From NCBI GenBank assembly GCA_032209605.1, contig JASFXZ010000005.1, positions 19,644,860-19,708,859 on the forward strand: a stretch of DNA of 64,000 bases, in the 5' to 3' direction. Both the position numbers and the translations under genes were made by a program. Under the pieces are notes generated by a model that saw only the letters and a program-made list of their open reading frames with translations, was not told the DNA's origin and did not search any database. Source of the DNA: Mactromeris polynyma. Lineage: Eukaryota > Mollusca > Bivalvia > Venerida > Mactridae. Shown in pieces: positions 21,351-32,740 of this stretch (the first letter of the stretch is position 1; every line of letters begins with the position of its first letter).

Positions 21351-22928
21351 GTAAGTTTGTCAAAATATTCAAGTATGAATGCAACCAGTGTAATTTTAAT
21401 CAATTTTTTACAATGTGTTAAAGTGAACAGGTTTTTATGCATGATCTTTATGTTTCATTAGTGACTTCGGCATGCCTTTATAGTTCACAATGTGCTCGCA
21501 CATGCGTCTTAAACATTTGGCCTGTTATCACTCGATATCACAAATTTAACCCAAGCATTATGTAACATGGTTGATATCATTGAGATGTCGGACAAGTTCA
21601 TTACTGTGTCTTTGGGTGAAAAATATTTCACTAGGATAAAAAACCATTTTTAACATTCTATTAATTAATATCTAATCTTCTATTTAGGTCTAAATGTTTG
21701 TCTTTATTTATGAAATACAGATCAAATTACAAACTTTCTCTGTTACTCAGGTGAGCTAGACAGGGCTAACATTGCCCTCTAGTAACAGATTTTTTATATT
21801 AATGTCGTGTTAATTTTGTTATATACGGGTAAGGCAATTCGAAATGTATATATTCCAGAGTCAAGATACGCAGAATTAAAGCATTCCCGCGATATTTGGC
21901 ATGTGGCAAAGAATCTCGGAAAAAAGATAGTGAAGGTAACTGCACATCAGTGTGAGCTTGTACATTCTTATGGAGTTAAATCAGTTATGATGTACATTAA
22001 TTAGATTGAATGTTGTCACGGCGTCCGGCATTATAGAATGGTCAATGGACATTTTTTATTTCATAAAGATTGCCCAAGCAGGGCTCTTGATGACAACAAT
22101 TAGGTTACATGATTCGGACGAAATGTTCAACACCAAGTGCCCACCTATGACAAAAGTTTGCAATGGTAATATTAGATTTTGAGGGACATTCAAGGAATTT
22201 TCTAATTAAATATTTAGTCATTAGTAAAAGAATGTAGGACCTCTTTCCACAAGTTAACATATAATTATACCTCAATTTTTTTATTGCTTCATCTTTCATA
22301 TTTGATTGTTCAAAATTTAGGTTGCCCAGAAAAAACAGAATTCCATTTTGCTGAAGTGGTCAAGAGACATAGTGAATCATTTGTGGTTCGCATGCAAAGA
22401 AGCTAACAGCTGCAGGCAATTTGCGGTAAGGATTTATTTTTATCGCTATTTTATATCATAATTGATTACTACCTTCTTCTGAAAGACATTTCTCAAACAC
22501 TTACTGGTATTTGGGAGTACCTATGTAAATTCAGGAAGTCAGAAACATCGATTTATTCTGCAAGATGAAATGCAACAGTTAATAATGTAGACCATGTAAC
22601 ATTACTGTACTTCTATTATCCACTGATGGAGATTATTACTTAAATACTACACAGCTCCAAACACACATTCTCTCTAAAGAAGTAGTCATCAGCAAAAGTG
22701 TGTGTTTTAACAAAGCCGCCTAATTATGTGGGGACATACTCAATACCAGCAATTTAAAATATTTCCCAACAATAAATTTTTAACTGCAGATTCTTTGATA
22801 TATACATGACTAAAAACAGCTTTAGTCACAACAGCTATTTATTAGATTTTGAATTTGATACAAATATATGATTATTCTGGTCACTAATAGAGGTGTGTTT
22901 AAAAATGTTTATTGCAATTCTATTTCAG

Positions 22929-23152
22929 AGTATCTGGAGAAGTGTTCTTCATCATGTTACAAACACACATGAATGAATACTTCCAGATGGTGATGGCATG
23001 GCAGGTTGCCTTCATGCACCTTTGAGTGCTGATGATATTAGACATAAACCATGGCTCGACGCATCGAAGGATGCAGCAGTGTTGAAGGATTTTTCAAGCA
23101 TAGTGCTTGACAAAAGACTTCTCAACAAAGTTGGTTACTATTTGAACTTCAG
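22929..23152 (+). pseudogene. Transposase-like remnant, last visible exon with stop
   Basis: Acceptor tatttcag, donor TTCAG|gtatgt. TGA at 22974-22976 interrupts HVTNTHE.ILPDGDG; the remainder of the exon stays open. A single base change from TGG would explain it. Confidence 0.78.
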
Positions 23153-23339
23153 GTATGTTTTTGATTTCATGGTTTGTACATCCTAAATAGTTACATGTTT
23201 TACCTAATCACCAGAATTGAGAGTAAGGAAAGCTGATGTACTCACTCCCTGTTTGAATTTTGTATTTGATTATGGTATTTTGTTCTTGTTTGCAATTTTT
23301 AACATGCTTTAGGACACAGCGAGTCAGAAAAACAATATA

Positions 23340-24020
23340 AATCTCGGGTCGGTCGGTAAAGGGCAAACAAACTTAATTTTCATTTAGGCCTTGTCTGTTG
23401 TTGTGCGCCATCTGTCAACACTTTCTTAAACGACATCTTCTAAACGACTGAATGGATTTAGTCCAAACTTCATTGGAAGAATCCTGGAGTGGAACTCTTT
23501 CAAAGTTGCATAAATGGTCTGGTGTCTAAGTATTAAACTTGTTAAAGTTTAAACTTTAAAGATATTTTTGTCCAAAATCCGTAAGGCATAGAGCTTTGAT
23601 ATTTGGTGTGTATCATTGTCTAATGGTCCTCTTAAGACTGCATTAATTAATGAGTTTTGTCCAAAAAACAAGGCCGCCAGCGGACGGGCCTTGTTCCAGA
23701 TATGTATATTGTGGAAACTATAAATGATATCTCCTACACCACTATTTGGTGCAAAGCAGTCACTAGTGGTTCCTTACTAATATTGGTCAAATTATAATGT
23801 TTTAAGAAACATGGCCGCCAGGAGGCGGGGCTTTGTTCCCTTTAGATGGAATAACATGTCTCGCAAGCACTATTGTCCACCTTGAAAATCTGGGGCACAT
23901 TTGAAGTAGTCTTGTCTAAACTGTAAATATTTCATGCAAACAACAGTTTTGAAGTAACCTAATCCAATTTATTGGCACATAGTATAATTCAGCCAAAATG
24001 GCAGTGCACTCAGGTGAGCA
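23340..24020 (+). repeat. Dispersed bivalve-type repeat ending CTCAGGTGAGC
   Basis: Contains ACATCTTCTAAACGACTGAA and TTTAGTCCAAACTTCATTGG, then GGCCGCCAG blocks, and ends CACTCAGGTGAGCAA. Another terminal fragment of the family lies at 21749-21785. Elements with this end and CTCACCTGAGC at the other are very common between bivalve genes (recall, not searched). No coding capacity. Confidence 0.65.
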
Positions 24021-24390
24021 ATATACCATGACCCTCTTTTTCTGTTAGAAATCTGCTCATGTAACTGTAGGTTTGTCAGTAAATGCTTGTTTTATTTATC
24101 TTTGAAATAATTATATTTTTACAATGCTTATTGTCCCAGTCATTTTTCTGTTTTATTAACAATGACATTAGCTCTATATCTGAACTTGACATTGACCCAG
24201 GTCAGTATGTTTGGACCAAGTTTGGTCATAATATTTCTTTCCCATATTATATTTTTGCAACATTGACGTTCTCCAATGATGTTACATATACAGTATAAAG
24301 CTAATATAACTGTAGTTTAGCAGAAGATAACAATAATGGTATAGTATAATATGCATTTAATGTTCTATATACTAATGCTCACCACAAAAC

Positions 24391-24743
24391 CAGGGAGGGT
24401 TAACACAAGACTTTTTTGTTTACTACGCGGCACAAAAAGCTGACAGCCGATCACAAAACGGTATGTATTTTGGCAGTTTGTTTGCTAGAAATAGTTTTTA
24501 ATAGCCTAAAACCTAGTCGTGCAAAATCCAGTTGCATCGATACCCATATAGACACATAGATTTGCCGGAATGTGTGCCACAAAAAATTGGACAACATTTC
24601 GCCTCGCTGTAATTTTGTGGCACGCATTCTGGCAAATCTACAGTGATCTATGTGTCAATATGGGCATCGATGCAACAGGATTTTGGATGATCGGCCGCCA
24701 GCTTTTCGTAGTAAACAAAAAAGTCATGTGTTCACCCACCCTG
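24391..24743. mobile_element. MITE with CAGGG ends and long inverted repeats
   Basis: The two halves are inverted copies of about 150 bases each (landmarks ACTTTTTTGTTTACTAC, GCATCGAT.CCCATAT, CACATAGAT). Outer ends CAGGG.GGGT. The pentamer AAAAC flanks both ends (24386-24390, 24744-24748). No open frame of note. It sits just beyond the 3' end of the P2X7-domain pseudogene. Confidence 0.8.
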
Positions 24744-24825
24744 AAAACAGAGGAAAGAGAAATATTTTTGCGAACATATATAGTAAAACACAAACATATC
24801 ACACTACAAACAGTATTCACAAAAA

Positions 24826-25089
24826 TCAGCCCAGCCGAGATAGCTTATATCCTGTATACTGTCTAAATGTGTCTGGGAACTTGTCTCTGATTTTCCAGAC
24901 ACAACAGGAAGGAATCGCTCTCCTATCTCCAGCTCCTAAGTGACCGAATGTCCAGAGAATGTATTGTCTGTAGGCAGTATGTCTGTTAGTCGCCATATGG
25001 TCTGGCTCCTCATCGTACACTAAAATGTCTCTGCGTAGTAGGCGTGCAAGAGCTAGCACTGCCTCATCAAGTATAAGCACTTGAAAATC
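24826..25089 (-). pseudogene. P2X7-domain gene, last exon
   Basis: 264 bases, acceptor ctttcag, ends at TGA 24828-24826. Encodes LILDEAVLALARLLRRDI and the conserved AYRQY...GHLG...IPSCC...QYTGYK block. Confidence 0.85.
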
Positions 25090-25813
25090 CTGAAAGTGAC
25101 ACAAAACTATTATCAACAGTGATACAGTGGTACTCTTGTACATTTATTACATATGGGAAAGAGTGCTCAAATCATTATATTTTTCAGTAATTTCACATGT
25201 GTCTGATCTAAAAAAATTAGACACCTGGGTGCTTTTAACAAGCAAGCACAGAATAATTTTGCAAAATTAAAAGATTTACTGAATAGATAATGCATACTTA
25301 GGCAAGGTCCTACAACAGAGAAATATCAATGCATTTGTGAGACATTGCTGCGCTAATTCCATTGCAATTATTTGTTAGTGCAACCAATTGTTATAAACTT
25401 GTTTCTCTCTTCACGGGATGAGTGTTGTTCTACTATTCCAGTAGTAAAGTAGTCTAGTTGTTACATCATCCCCATAAGCAATTTCGCTCACAATAGCACC
25501 TAGTATCAATGAAGGGTTCATGGAACCAAATAGATATGGTCAGACTCAAAGTTGAGGAAACAACAAACGTAGAAAATATGCTGGTGGTCGAGTAGTTAAG
25601 TTGTTAGGCGTTTAATAGGAAGCCATGTAGCTGACTTTTGGAATGTCTTTAATTCTATGGAAGTATCAGTCCAAGCATAAAATATTGCTTGCAGGGAGAA
25701 CAGGCGATCTTGTACCATTAGTATGATTACAGGTCAGTAGTTTCAATAAAACATGGGTATTCTTTATATTACCTAATGTCAGTGTGTATTTATTAGAGTT
25801 TTGTTATACTAAC

Positions 25814-26050
25814 CTGTACAAGAGACACACAATTCTCCTTTCCTCAACAAACTCTCTCATTGGCTGTCGGCATTTCCCTACACTTGGTGCACACACACCA
25901 TTCTGGCACCGCCACATCAGGACCGGGATGGTAGCCACCTGGTTGCCTAACAGCTGGACGCATGATGTCAATCATGATAGTTGGATTCTTCTCAAGGACA
26001 TGTAGGAGAATCTGCCTGCATTCCTCAACACTCATCTGGTTTATCTCATC
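25814..26050 (-). pseudogene. P2X7-domain gene, exon 3 with in-frame TGA
   Basis: 237 bases, acceptor acatccag, donor CAG|gttagt. Encodes NQMSVEECRQILLHVLE, then the Cys-rich WCVCTKCREMPTANERVC, then TGA, then GKENCVSLVQ in the same frame. Confidence 0.82.
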
Positions 26051-26641
26051 CTGGATGTACATGAATATAAACCAAGCATTGATTACAAATAAATACATGT
26101 ATAACCACCATTCTTAAAATTGCTGCAAAATCAAGTATGCACATAAGATTATGAACATGCCTGTATTACACATTAATTCCATAACTAGAAATAACGTTTG
26201 TCCAATATGCCTGCATAGTTGATTAGTACAGCGAATTTGACATTATGATCGTTACAATTCTCAGTTTAAGCAACTTATTCAACATTTTGAACACAATTTA
26301 TATGTAATCTTGACTTTGCATAGATCAAAGGATAAAATGTGCCATTATTGGGACTAAATATTCAAATGCTTGAGGATTTTTTATTTGTTTAAACTTATTT
26401 ATTTTACATCTTTTGGGAAACAAGTTATTACAAACATTTACTAATCCCTCTCAATAACTGCTTCCTGGGCTATAAACCAGTACTCGCACCAAATTGTGAA
26501 GTTTGTGATCAAATTCTGCTAAAAGCAGGACTCAAACTTACAAACTTTGTATCATGAGTCAGGCACTCTATCTGTAAACAACTATGGCTCATTCCTTGTA
26601 ATTGATCAATCTTCTGCGGAAAATCTATACATAATCATTAC

Positions 26642-26869
26642 CTTCATGCTGAACTGTCTCCCTTGTATGTGTCTGAGTGCTTCATCAGCCCTTCCTGGCT
26701 CAGACCTACTTCTTGATCTCCCCCTCGATCTACTGCTGCTGACATGTGGGTGACCTCTACCTCTCCCTCCACTGCCCCTCCTGGAACCCCGGACACCACG
26801 AGATCTACAACGTCCTCTCCCCCTGACAGGCCTCTCTGGACTTGTTGATTTGGAGCTATAGTCCTCTTC
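26642..26869 (-). pseudogene. P2X7-domain gene, exon 2 (Arg/Ser/Gly-rich)
   Basis: 228 bases, acceptor attatag, donor AAG|gtaatg. Encodes RGRGRCRSRGVRGSRRG and SRSRGRSRSRSEPGR, a basic, probably nucleic-acid-binding or disordered region, ending ALRHIQGRQFSMK. Confidence 0.78.
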
Positions 26870-27371
26870 CTATAATAGTATGAACAGTGTAAATTATTAC
26901 AGTCACAATAATAATTTTATTAGAACAACAGACTAATATTAATTACATCAAGCCGAGTAAACTAAACACATTTTAATCATCACAATTAACAAAAGGAATG
27001 CTTTAAATAAAATCTATAACAGTGTGCACTGTTCTTGTGGCTTAATGTTGAGTAAACTATGTATATATACAGTATTATTGGCAGATTGAAAACTGCTATA
27101 AATAAATTGATAAAAATACATGCGGAAGCATATATCCTATTGACTGTCATATATATATCATCATATTTTCATATTAGCGTTCACTAACGACAATATTTAT
27201 CAATAATGGTAAACCTCAACTATCGACACTTCGTATACGACTCGTAAAATCGTGTCAGTACTCAGTAACTCAGAATCTGTCACATTTTGTGGCAACAAAT
27301 TCGTCAATAATTAAATAAAAACAATATAATTATGCAGCTTCAAATTGTGAAAAATAACACTTTTATAAGCT

Positions 27372-29984
27372 AGGTCAAAGGCCTAAATACCACAGATGTG
27401 CTACTCGGCCAGATATCGTAAACTCTCGCGGAAAATAAAATCTCGCGAGAGCAGGTTAACGTTTACCAGATATGGCGCATCGATACGATGTTAGCGGCAG
27501 ACTTAGTCTAAAAACAATATATTTGTGTTAAAATAAAATATGAAACTCACTATCTGTTTTGTTATTGATACTCACATTAAATATATATTGTTTATAGTTA
27601 CTTTTATTTAGGAATGTCTTCTGAAAACGGGACATAGCGCTAAAATCCATAAAATATTTTAGACGTTTTTTGTGGCTGGCTGGCCATTTAATTTCAATGT
27701 TTAAACAATTTCTGTGTTCTCATATGAATTGATAATTGACAGTAATAAATTAATTTTCTTGTGTTTTAATTAATTTGATTGGTCGATGCCTATTGTTTTG
27801 CAATTCATAAACCACGCCCTCAGCAGATTAGTTCTACTGGTCACTACTGTAATTGAAAATTGCCCTTGATGTCAGCTGTAAAACACAAGAGTCATAAAAC
27901 CCCAGGAGATCTTTGTTATGTGTTAATTCATACTGCTATTTCCTGTTTAATAGAATTAGTGCCTTCGATGATTGATTATTGAAATGATTAGCTCATATCA
28001 GTCTGTGATCTCTATTTGTAATAAATACAATCAGGTTTCAACTGTCTGTCATCCAAAAATATTCATATTTCAAAGATTTAGCCAGCCTCTTCCAACATTT
28101 TTTAGTGTTAATTATGGTTCAAAATTAAATTGATGTCACCACCCTTGTTACACAGACAATAAATACATTGATTTGACCTACTAAATTTTTATTTTTCACA
28201 CCCTTGTGCTGGGGAAAATAGACGACTTGTGTACACAAACATGACATGCTCGCGTGATCTATACCATTTGTTTAATTGATCTTTACACAATTTTAAGATT
28301 ATGTGAACCAAGATTGTTTTCACAGCAGCCTTTTAAAATATTTAATTGACATGCATATGGAAGTGTATTAGTACAATTAGAATTTGATGAAAATGATCAA
28401 ACAAGAAATGGGCAATGCCCCCAAACCAGCTTTAGTACGTAGTTATTTGTAACCAAGGCTCAATTTGTATAATGAATACATGATGATCATCAATGCTGCA
28501 AAGGTGCCACAGGTGATACATGCATATAAACACTCACACTTAGATATATTATATATATATGCAACAACTATACACCAAGTTTGATGTCAATACACCTGCA
28601 CATAGCGAAGATATTAAGTGGAAACTGATTTTAAAATTTTAAGTGACCTTGACCTTGGATGGAACGAACCCAAAAGCAATCCCATCGGAGCTCTCGACAT
28701 GTTCTTACTATACACTAAGTTTGATGTCAATATGATTAACGAAACTTCAGTTATTCGCCGGAAACCAAATTGCTAAGTTTAGAAACAGTGACCTTGACCT
28801 TTGACGGAACTATTTTACAAAAGCAATCCCAAGTGAGCTCTCCACATGTTCTTACTATACACCAAATTTGATGCAAATATGACCAACTAAACTAAAGTTA
28901 TTCGTCGGAAACCAAATTGATATTTATAGTAATGGTGACCTTGACCTTTGACAGACCGAACCCAAAAGCAATCCCAAGCGAGCTCTCCACATGTTCTTAC
29001 TATACACCAAGTTTGATGTCAATACCATGAAAGCAACTCAAGTTATTCGCCAGAAACCAAATTTCTATTTTTAGAAACGGTGACCGTGACCTTTGACGGA
29101 CCGAACCCAAAAGCAATCCTAAGCGAGCTCTCCACATGTTCTTACTATACACCAAGTTTGATGTCAATACGATGAATGGAACTGAAGTTATTCGCCGGAA
29201 ACCACCAGTTTGACGTCCGCCTGCCCACCCGCCCAACAACATACGCTAAACCTGGTTAAAAAATGAAGCGGAAAATAACCGACCTGTTTAGAAATAGTTA
29301 TGAAGCAATAATGTTGCGAAAATTTCTTTTAACTTGGATTGTTTGATCACCGTTTCTGGAAAAACTTTTAATATTAACCACTTTTTTTGAGGATTTGATG
29401 TCTTAAAATATTGCTTTTTACATTTGGGTAAGTTAGATATATGGTACTTGTTGTGAAAATCCGAGGATTTATAGGAAACTTAACGCGAGTCTGTGAAGAA
29501 ATTACCCTTCAGCGTGTGCAGCGTAAATTCGCTACCTATGATTTCTTGAATGCTGTTAATGCAAAAACTTGAATATATTGTAACCTAATATTTTTTTTAT
29601 GCTTTAACTTAATACAAAGATTGATTGTTTGATAAGAATTAAATTGTCTGATTTTTACGAAAACATGAATAAATTTGCGACTGTAAGTCAGAGACGTGAT
29701 TCGGCGTTTCATTCGAGCAAAGACCTAAATGGTCTTTTAGGTCTTTGTTTGGAGTAAAGGATCTTTACTTATATTAATCATTTATCATTGAAAGCTTCTT
29801 TAAGCGAATAATGGTGTCAACACTGTCCAAACTGTGTTTTGAAATGCAATACAAAATGGCGACGTCTAGCAGTTTTCCAAATCTCGCGCACCTATTTTGT
29901 TTCTGGGATCATCAAGTGAACGAACGAGACTTCGTTCTATGGTCCACACTAGTGGCGCATCTATGGTATTTAGGTCTTTGACTA
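27372..29984. repeat. Pair of inverted repeats 2.6 kb apart
   Basis: 27372-27402 (GTCAAAGGCCTAAATACCAC...) and the reverse complement near 29954-29984 (GTCAAAGACCTAAATACCAT...) match at about 26 of 31 bases. A short related palindrome is at 29713-29748. They may be the ends of a transposon in intron 1 of the P2X7-domain gene, but no target duplication is clear. Confidence 0.4.
28385..29262 (+). repeat. Bivalve-type repeat with four 146-bp tandem units
   Basis: Units begin near 28643, 28789, 28935 and 29080 (GTGACCTTGACCTTTGACGG). Each contains CACATGTTCTTACTATACAC and AAGTTATTCGCCGGAAACCA. The block opens with GGGCAATGCCCCCAAACC and closes with CGTCCGCCTGCCCACCCGCC. The open frames crossing it are by-products of the repeat. 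Confidence 0.85.
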
Positions 29985-30301
29985 AGTACATTAGTTGATT
30001 GAAAGTCATGATTAAAAACTTACCAAATCAACGTCAGACTCGTCATCAAGTTTTTTTTAACGTTCCGACATTTTGTTTTAGTTAGTTGATGTTGACCTTT
30101 CGTGACATTCCGGTATGCATAAATTATAGATCGGTGAATGTTGGGCGGGAGCGAAAAGCGTCCGCAAACAAAAATGTTTTGGTCTGTATCTACTAAAAAC
30201 GAGGACGTTAGCATCGGTTAATACATGTAAATGGTCTTTTTAAAGTTGTTTAAGCTCCTGTAGCAATATCGTACGAAATAATTTTTTTGTTAAGATGCGC
30301 C

Positions 30302-30515
30302 AGCCGTGCGTTAAGTTAAGGCTAACACTCGAACGAGTGAAGAAACTGTGCACACATTTTGCAACCGAACGCTCTGTTTGCCAAAAAGTACGCGCCCACT
30401 GTGCACCCACTTGCTCGAGCATCTCTGAGGTAGCTAGCGAAGGGCGCATACTTTATGGCAAGGCGTGCACAGTTTCTTAACTTGTGCGAGTTTTAGCCTT
30501 AACCGAACGCACGGC
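30302..30515. mobile_element. Palindromic MITE of about 214 bp
   Basis: Ends GCCGTGCGTTAAGTTAAGGC at 30303 and the inverted partner GCCTTAACCGAACGCACGGC at 30496-30515. The inverted repeats extend about 50 bases with some mismatches and both include GAAACTGTGCAC. No coding capacity. Confidence 0.75.
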
Positions 30516-30758
30516 AGGTATCAAACTCCTCACAGCAGTTACTTCCCTTACAGTTACATTAACCACTGCCATCACAAAAGTCACGTGATGATGGTTGGTT
30601 GGACAAAATGGCGGATCCGAAGAAGAAACTCACGTGATATCGTTGGTTATTTTTAAATATATTTTGTTTTTTTAACTTTTCATACCACCAAACATCTTAT
30701 ATCTTTGAAATTAAGATATATGACTATAAAATTGTCAACAAAAATTAAATAAATGAAC

Positions 30759-30999
30759 TGTTGTGCCGGCAGACTGGAACTCAGTCCGTTACCGGATGAC
30801 AGGTTGTTAGCCTGACGGAAGCTGTATTCGGTGCGCCCTTGTGTTGTTCGTTGGTTCGGAACGAGGCTGCAAGAATGGGTGCATAGCAGAAGACAGCCAG
30901 TAAGAATCATGTTTAATCTGTACATAGAAAAGTGCAACAAGCATCCTAGAAGCCAGGGTGAGTCTTTACCCAGTTCTTAATGAATTGCAAGATTCAACA
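30759..30999 (+). repeat. 5' LTR
   Basis: Starts TGTTGTGCCGGC and ends GATTCAACA. The near-identical partner is at 33713-33953. Confidence 0.92.
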
Positions 31000-31000
31000 T

Positions 31001-31018
31001 TGGTGGCAGCGGTGGGAT
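31001..31018 (+). other. Primer binding site, tRNA-Leu type
   Basis: TGGTGGCAGCGGTGGGAT begins one base after the 5' LTR. It is complementary to the CCA end of animal leucine tRNAs (recall of the ATCCCACCGCTGCCACCA end). Confidence 0.75.
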
Positions 31019-31389
31019 TTCTCACCAAACATCCTCTGCCAATAAATCGCTACCCAGTTGTTCACTTTTTTGAGTTGCGCATTAGTCCGACTTAGAAAAG
31101 GGTTGAATCGGGTATTAGACTTGAGACTGGAAGGCGTAATTGGCTATAGACGGTTACGTCAACCTATTAGCATTGTTATTCGTGCTTTTGGGGTTTTCTG
31201 GAGCTCGTCGTCTGTTGTGGTTAAACTGCTGTATTTGATGCACCATCAGTGCTAAGCCTGGTGCGCGGTTTCCACTTGGTTGCTTGTTGTCCGTATTCCC
31301 ATTCATTTTGGTTGAATCTGTACGTAGTAGTGGGATACCAAAATCGTATCCACTTGTAAATTAAACATTGTTGTATATGGTAGCTATGC

Positions 31390-31700
31390 ACTTGCCAAGG
31401 AACAGCGCAGGTATTGTGTCACGAGGGAGGAACTGCTGGCAGTAGTAAGGTTTACTGGGCAGTTCGGACACTATTTCACTATTTGCTGGCTAGACCGTTC
31501 ACGGTACGGACGAACCACTGGAGTCTGAGGTGGTTGATGGGGTTCGGGGAACCACAGGGTCAACTGGTGAGTTGGCTGGAGGAGCTGTCTGGGTTTAACA
31601 TTGTGTTGTCCGTTGAGGCACCGTGTAGGTCGTGAGCATGGAAATGCCGATGCGATGTCACGTTTGCTGGCCGCAGACGGGCATCGTATGGCATTCCGTG
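31390..31700 (+). pseudogene. LTR element RNase H fragment
   Basis: Read across frames it shows RYCVTREELLAVV, FTVRTNHWSLRWLM, WLEELSGFNIVL and REHGNADAMSR. This is the Gypsy RNase H order, but at least two frameshifts separate the pieces. Confidence 0.8.
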
Positions 31701-32459
31701 TGGGAACGCGACTGGTACAGTTACCTTGTGGTGGGCTTGTTTACAGTAAGAAGGCTAATGATAGCTGGCCTTCTTTGTTGATTAGACGACGCTGTGCCAT
31801 TGGCAATGGTGAACTGGTTGTGTGCTCTGTGGATGTCCACAATAGTCACACCAGTGAACCTGGGAATGCCTGGGGCATGGGTACGACTGTCTAGGGTGTA
31901 CAGATAGAACCACATTGGTCAACGAGGACAACAGTGGCAAGTCTGTCCTTGCTGCAGAGGTCCCCGTCTCGGGATAAACGACCGGAATCAATAGCCTAGC
32001 AGAGGAATATATCCTCTCGGCAGTCCGTGATTCCACCAGTCTTGGGGAGCTAAGCCCTCATGCGGTGGGAGCATTCCAGGAAGTCGTTGAGCTTAGTCCA
32101 TGGGACATGCCTGAAGGCGACCATGAGACGGAGGTTACTAGTATTAATCTGGTGATAACCCAGGGAGGCGCTAGGAACCAGTCTGATGCAAGTAATTGTG
32201 CTAAGCCGATTACACTTGGATCGCCGAGTTCATTGCCTTCTGATGTTCAAACACAGTCGCAATCTTACGCGCATGACAAACCTAGCCAACCAAAAGTGGT
32301 GGCGGGGCCAACCGTTCAATCAGGTACCAATTGCGGGGCCTCGGGTTTCAGCGCGAAGTTGTGCAGTTGGGTGTTCTCAGTGACAGAACTTGTTGCGGCC
32401 CAGAGTAGGGCTGTTTGTACTGGGCTGGTTACACGATGGGTCGGTTGTGAAACGCTGGT

Positions 32460-32740
32460 GTGAAACGCACCAAGGACCATGTTAGGGAGAAGTTTGCCTG
32501 GTATGGAGTTGGCAGGGACGTGCAGCGTTACGTGTCCCAGCGCGAAGGCTGGAGTCAGAACAAGAAATCGGACAGGCATGACAAATGCAGTGTGATTGAG
32601 TACCAGGCAGGCTCACCTATGGAAAGAGTGCATACTTATTTTCTAGGGTCGTTGCCCAAGACGCCCAGGGGAAATGAATATGTACTGATGATGGTGGATC
32701 AGTTCACCAGGTGGGTTGAGAGCATAACCAGTCGTGGCCT
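32460..32740 (+). pseudogene. LTR element integrase fragment
   Basis: Shows REKFAWYGVGRDVQRYV, then AGSPMERVHTYFLGSLPK and YVLMMVDQFTRWVE, the zinc-finger end and start of the integrase catalytic core. The usual TDFLGPLP motif reads TYFLGSLP, so the first catalytic Asp is replaced by Tyr. The frame then runs into unrelated sequence. Confidence 0.82.

Larger units (their letters stand above)
20105..23152 (+). pseudogene. Transposase-like multi-exon gene remnant (GDGR-DSPG family)
   Basis: Five exons in consistent phase: 20105-20378, 21126-21350, 21859-21935, 22321-22425 and 22929-23152, all with GT-AG borders. Landmarks in order are SGNNYGKLCLWAQ and STYLIPTVDQYW, then GDGRIDSPGHCSQYCSYTLM, then KHSRDIWHVAKNLGKK, then DIVNHLWFACK, then SIWRSVLHHVTNTHE and VLDKRLLNKVGYYLNF. 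I recognise this order from a large uncharacterised metazoan family with an RNase H-like, transposase-like core; the first Asp sits in GDGR.D. Exon 5 has an in-frame TGA at 22974-22976 where relatives have Trp. The 5' exons and the C-terminal exons are not found. So it is a decayed, intron-containing copy, not a processed one. Confidence 0.8.
24826..30071 (-). pseudogene. P2X7 C-terminal-domain protein, decayed, four exons
   Basis: Exons 30071-30024, 26869-26642, 26050-25814 and 25089-24826 join in phase 0 throughout. Exon 1 starts MSER and runs into KKLDDESDVDL. Exon 2 is an Arg/Ser/Gly-rich stretch. Exons 3 and 4 carry the cytoplasmic domain named after P2X7: PEWCVCTKCREMPT, then YRQYILWTFGHLGAGDRR, IPSCCVWKIRDKFP and QYTGYK. 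In human P2X7 this Cys-rich domain binds zinc and guanine nucleotides; many invertebrates have stand-alone proteins with it. Two in-frame stops are present: TAA at codon 5 (30059-30057), and TGA at 25846-25844 in place of the second Cys of the conserved CC pair. The rest of the frame is open. Most likely a young pseudogene. Confidence 0.8.

Noticed and set aside
24570..24943. Overlapping 97- and 98-codon plus-strand frames
   Set aside because: They run through the CAGGG MITE and antisense to the P2X7-domain exon.
25844..25846. Selenocysteine codon in the P2X7-domain gene
   Set aside because: A second in-frame stop (TAA at 30059-30057) is present and no SECIS could be shown, so pseudogene decay is simpler.
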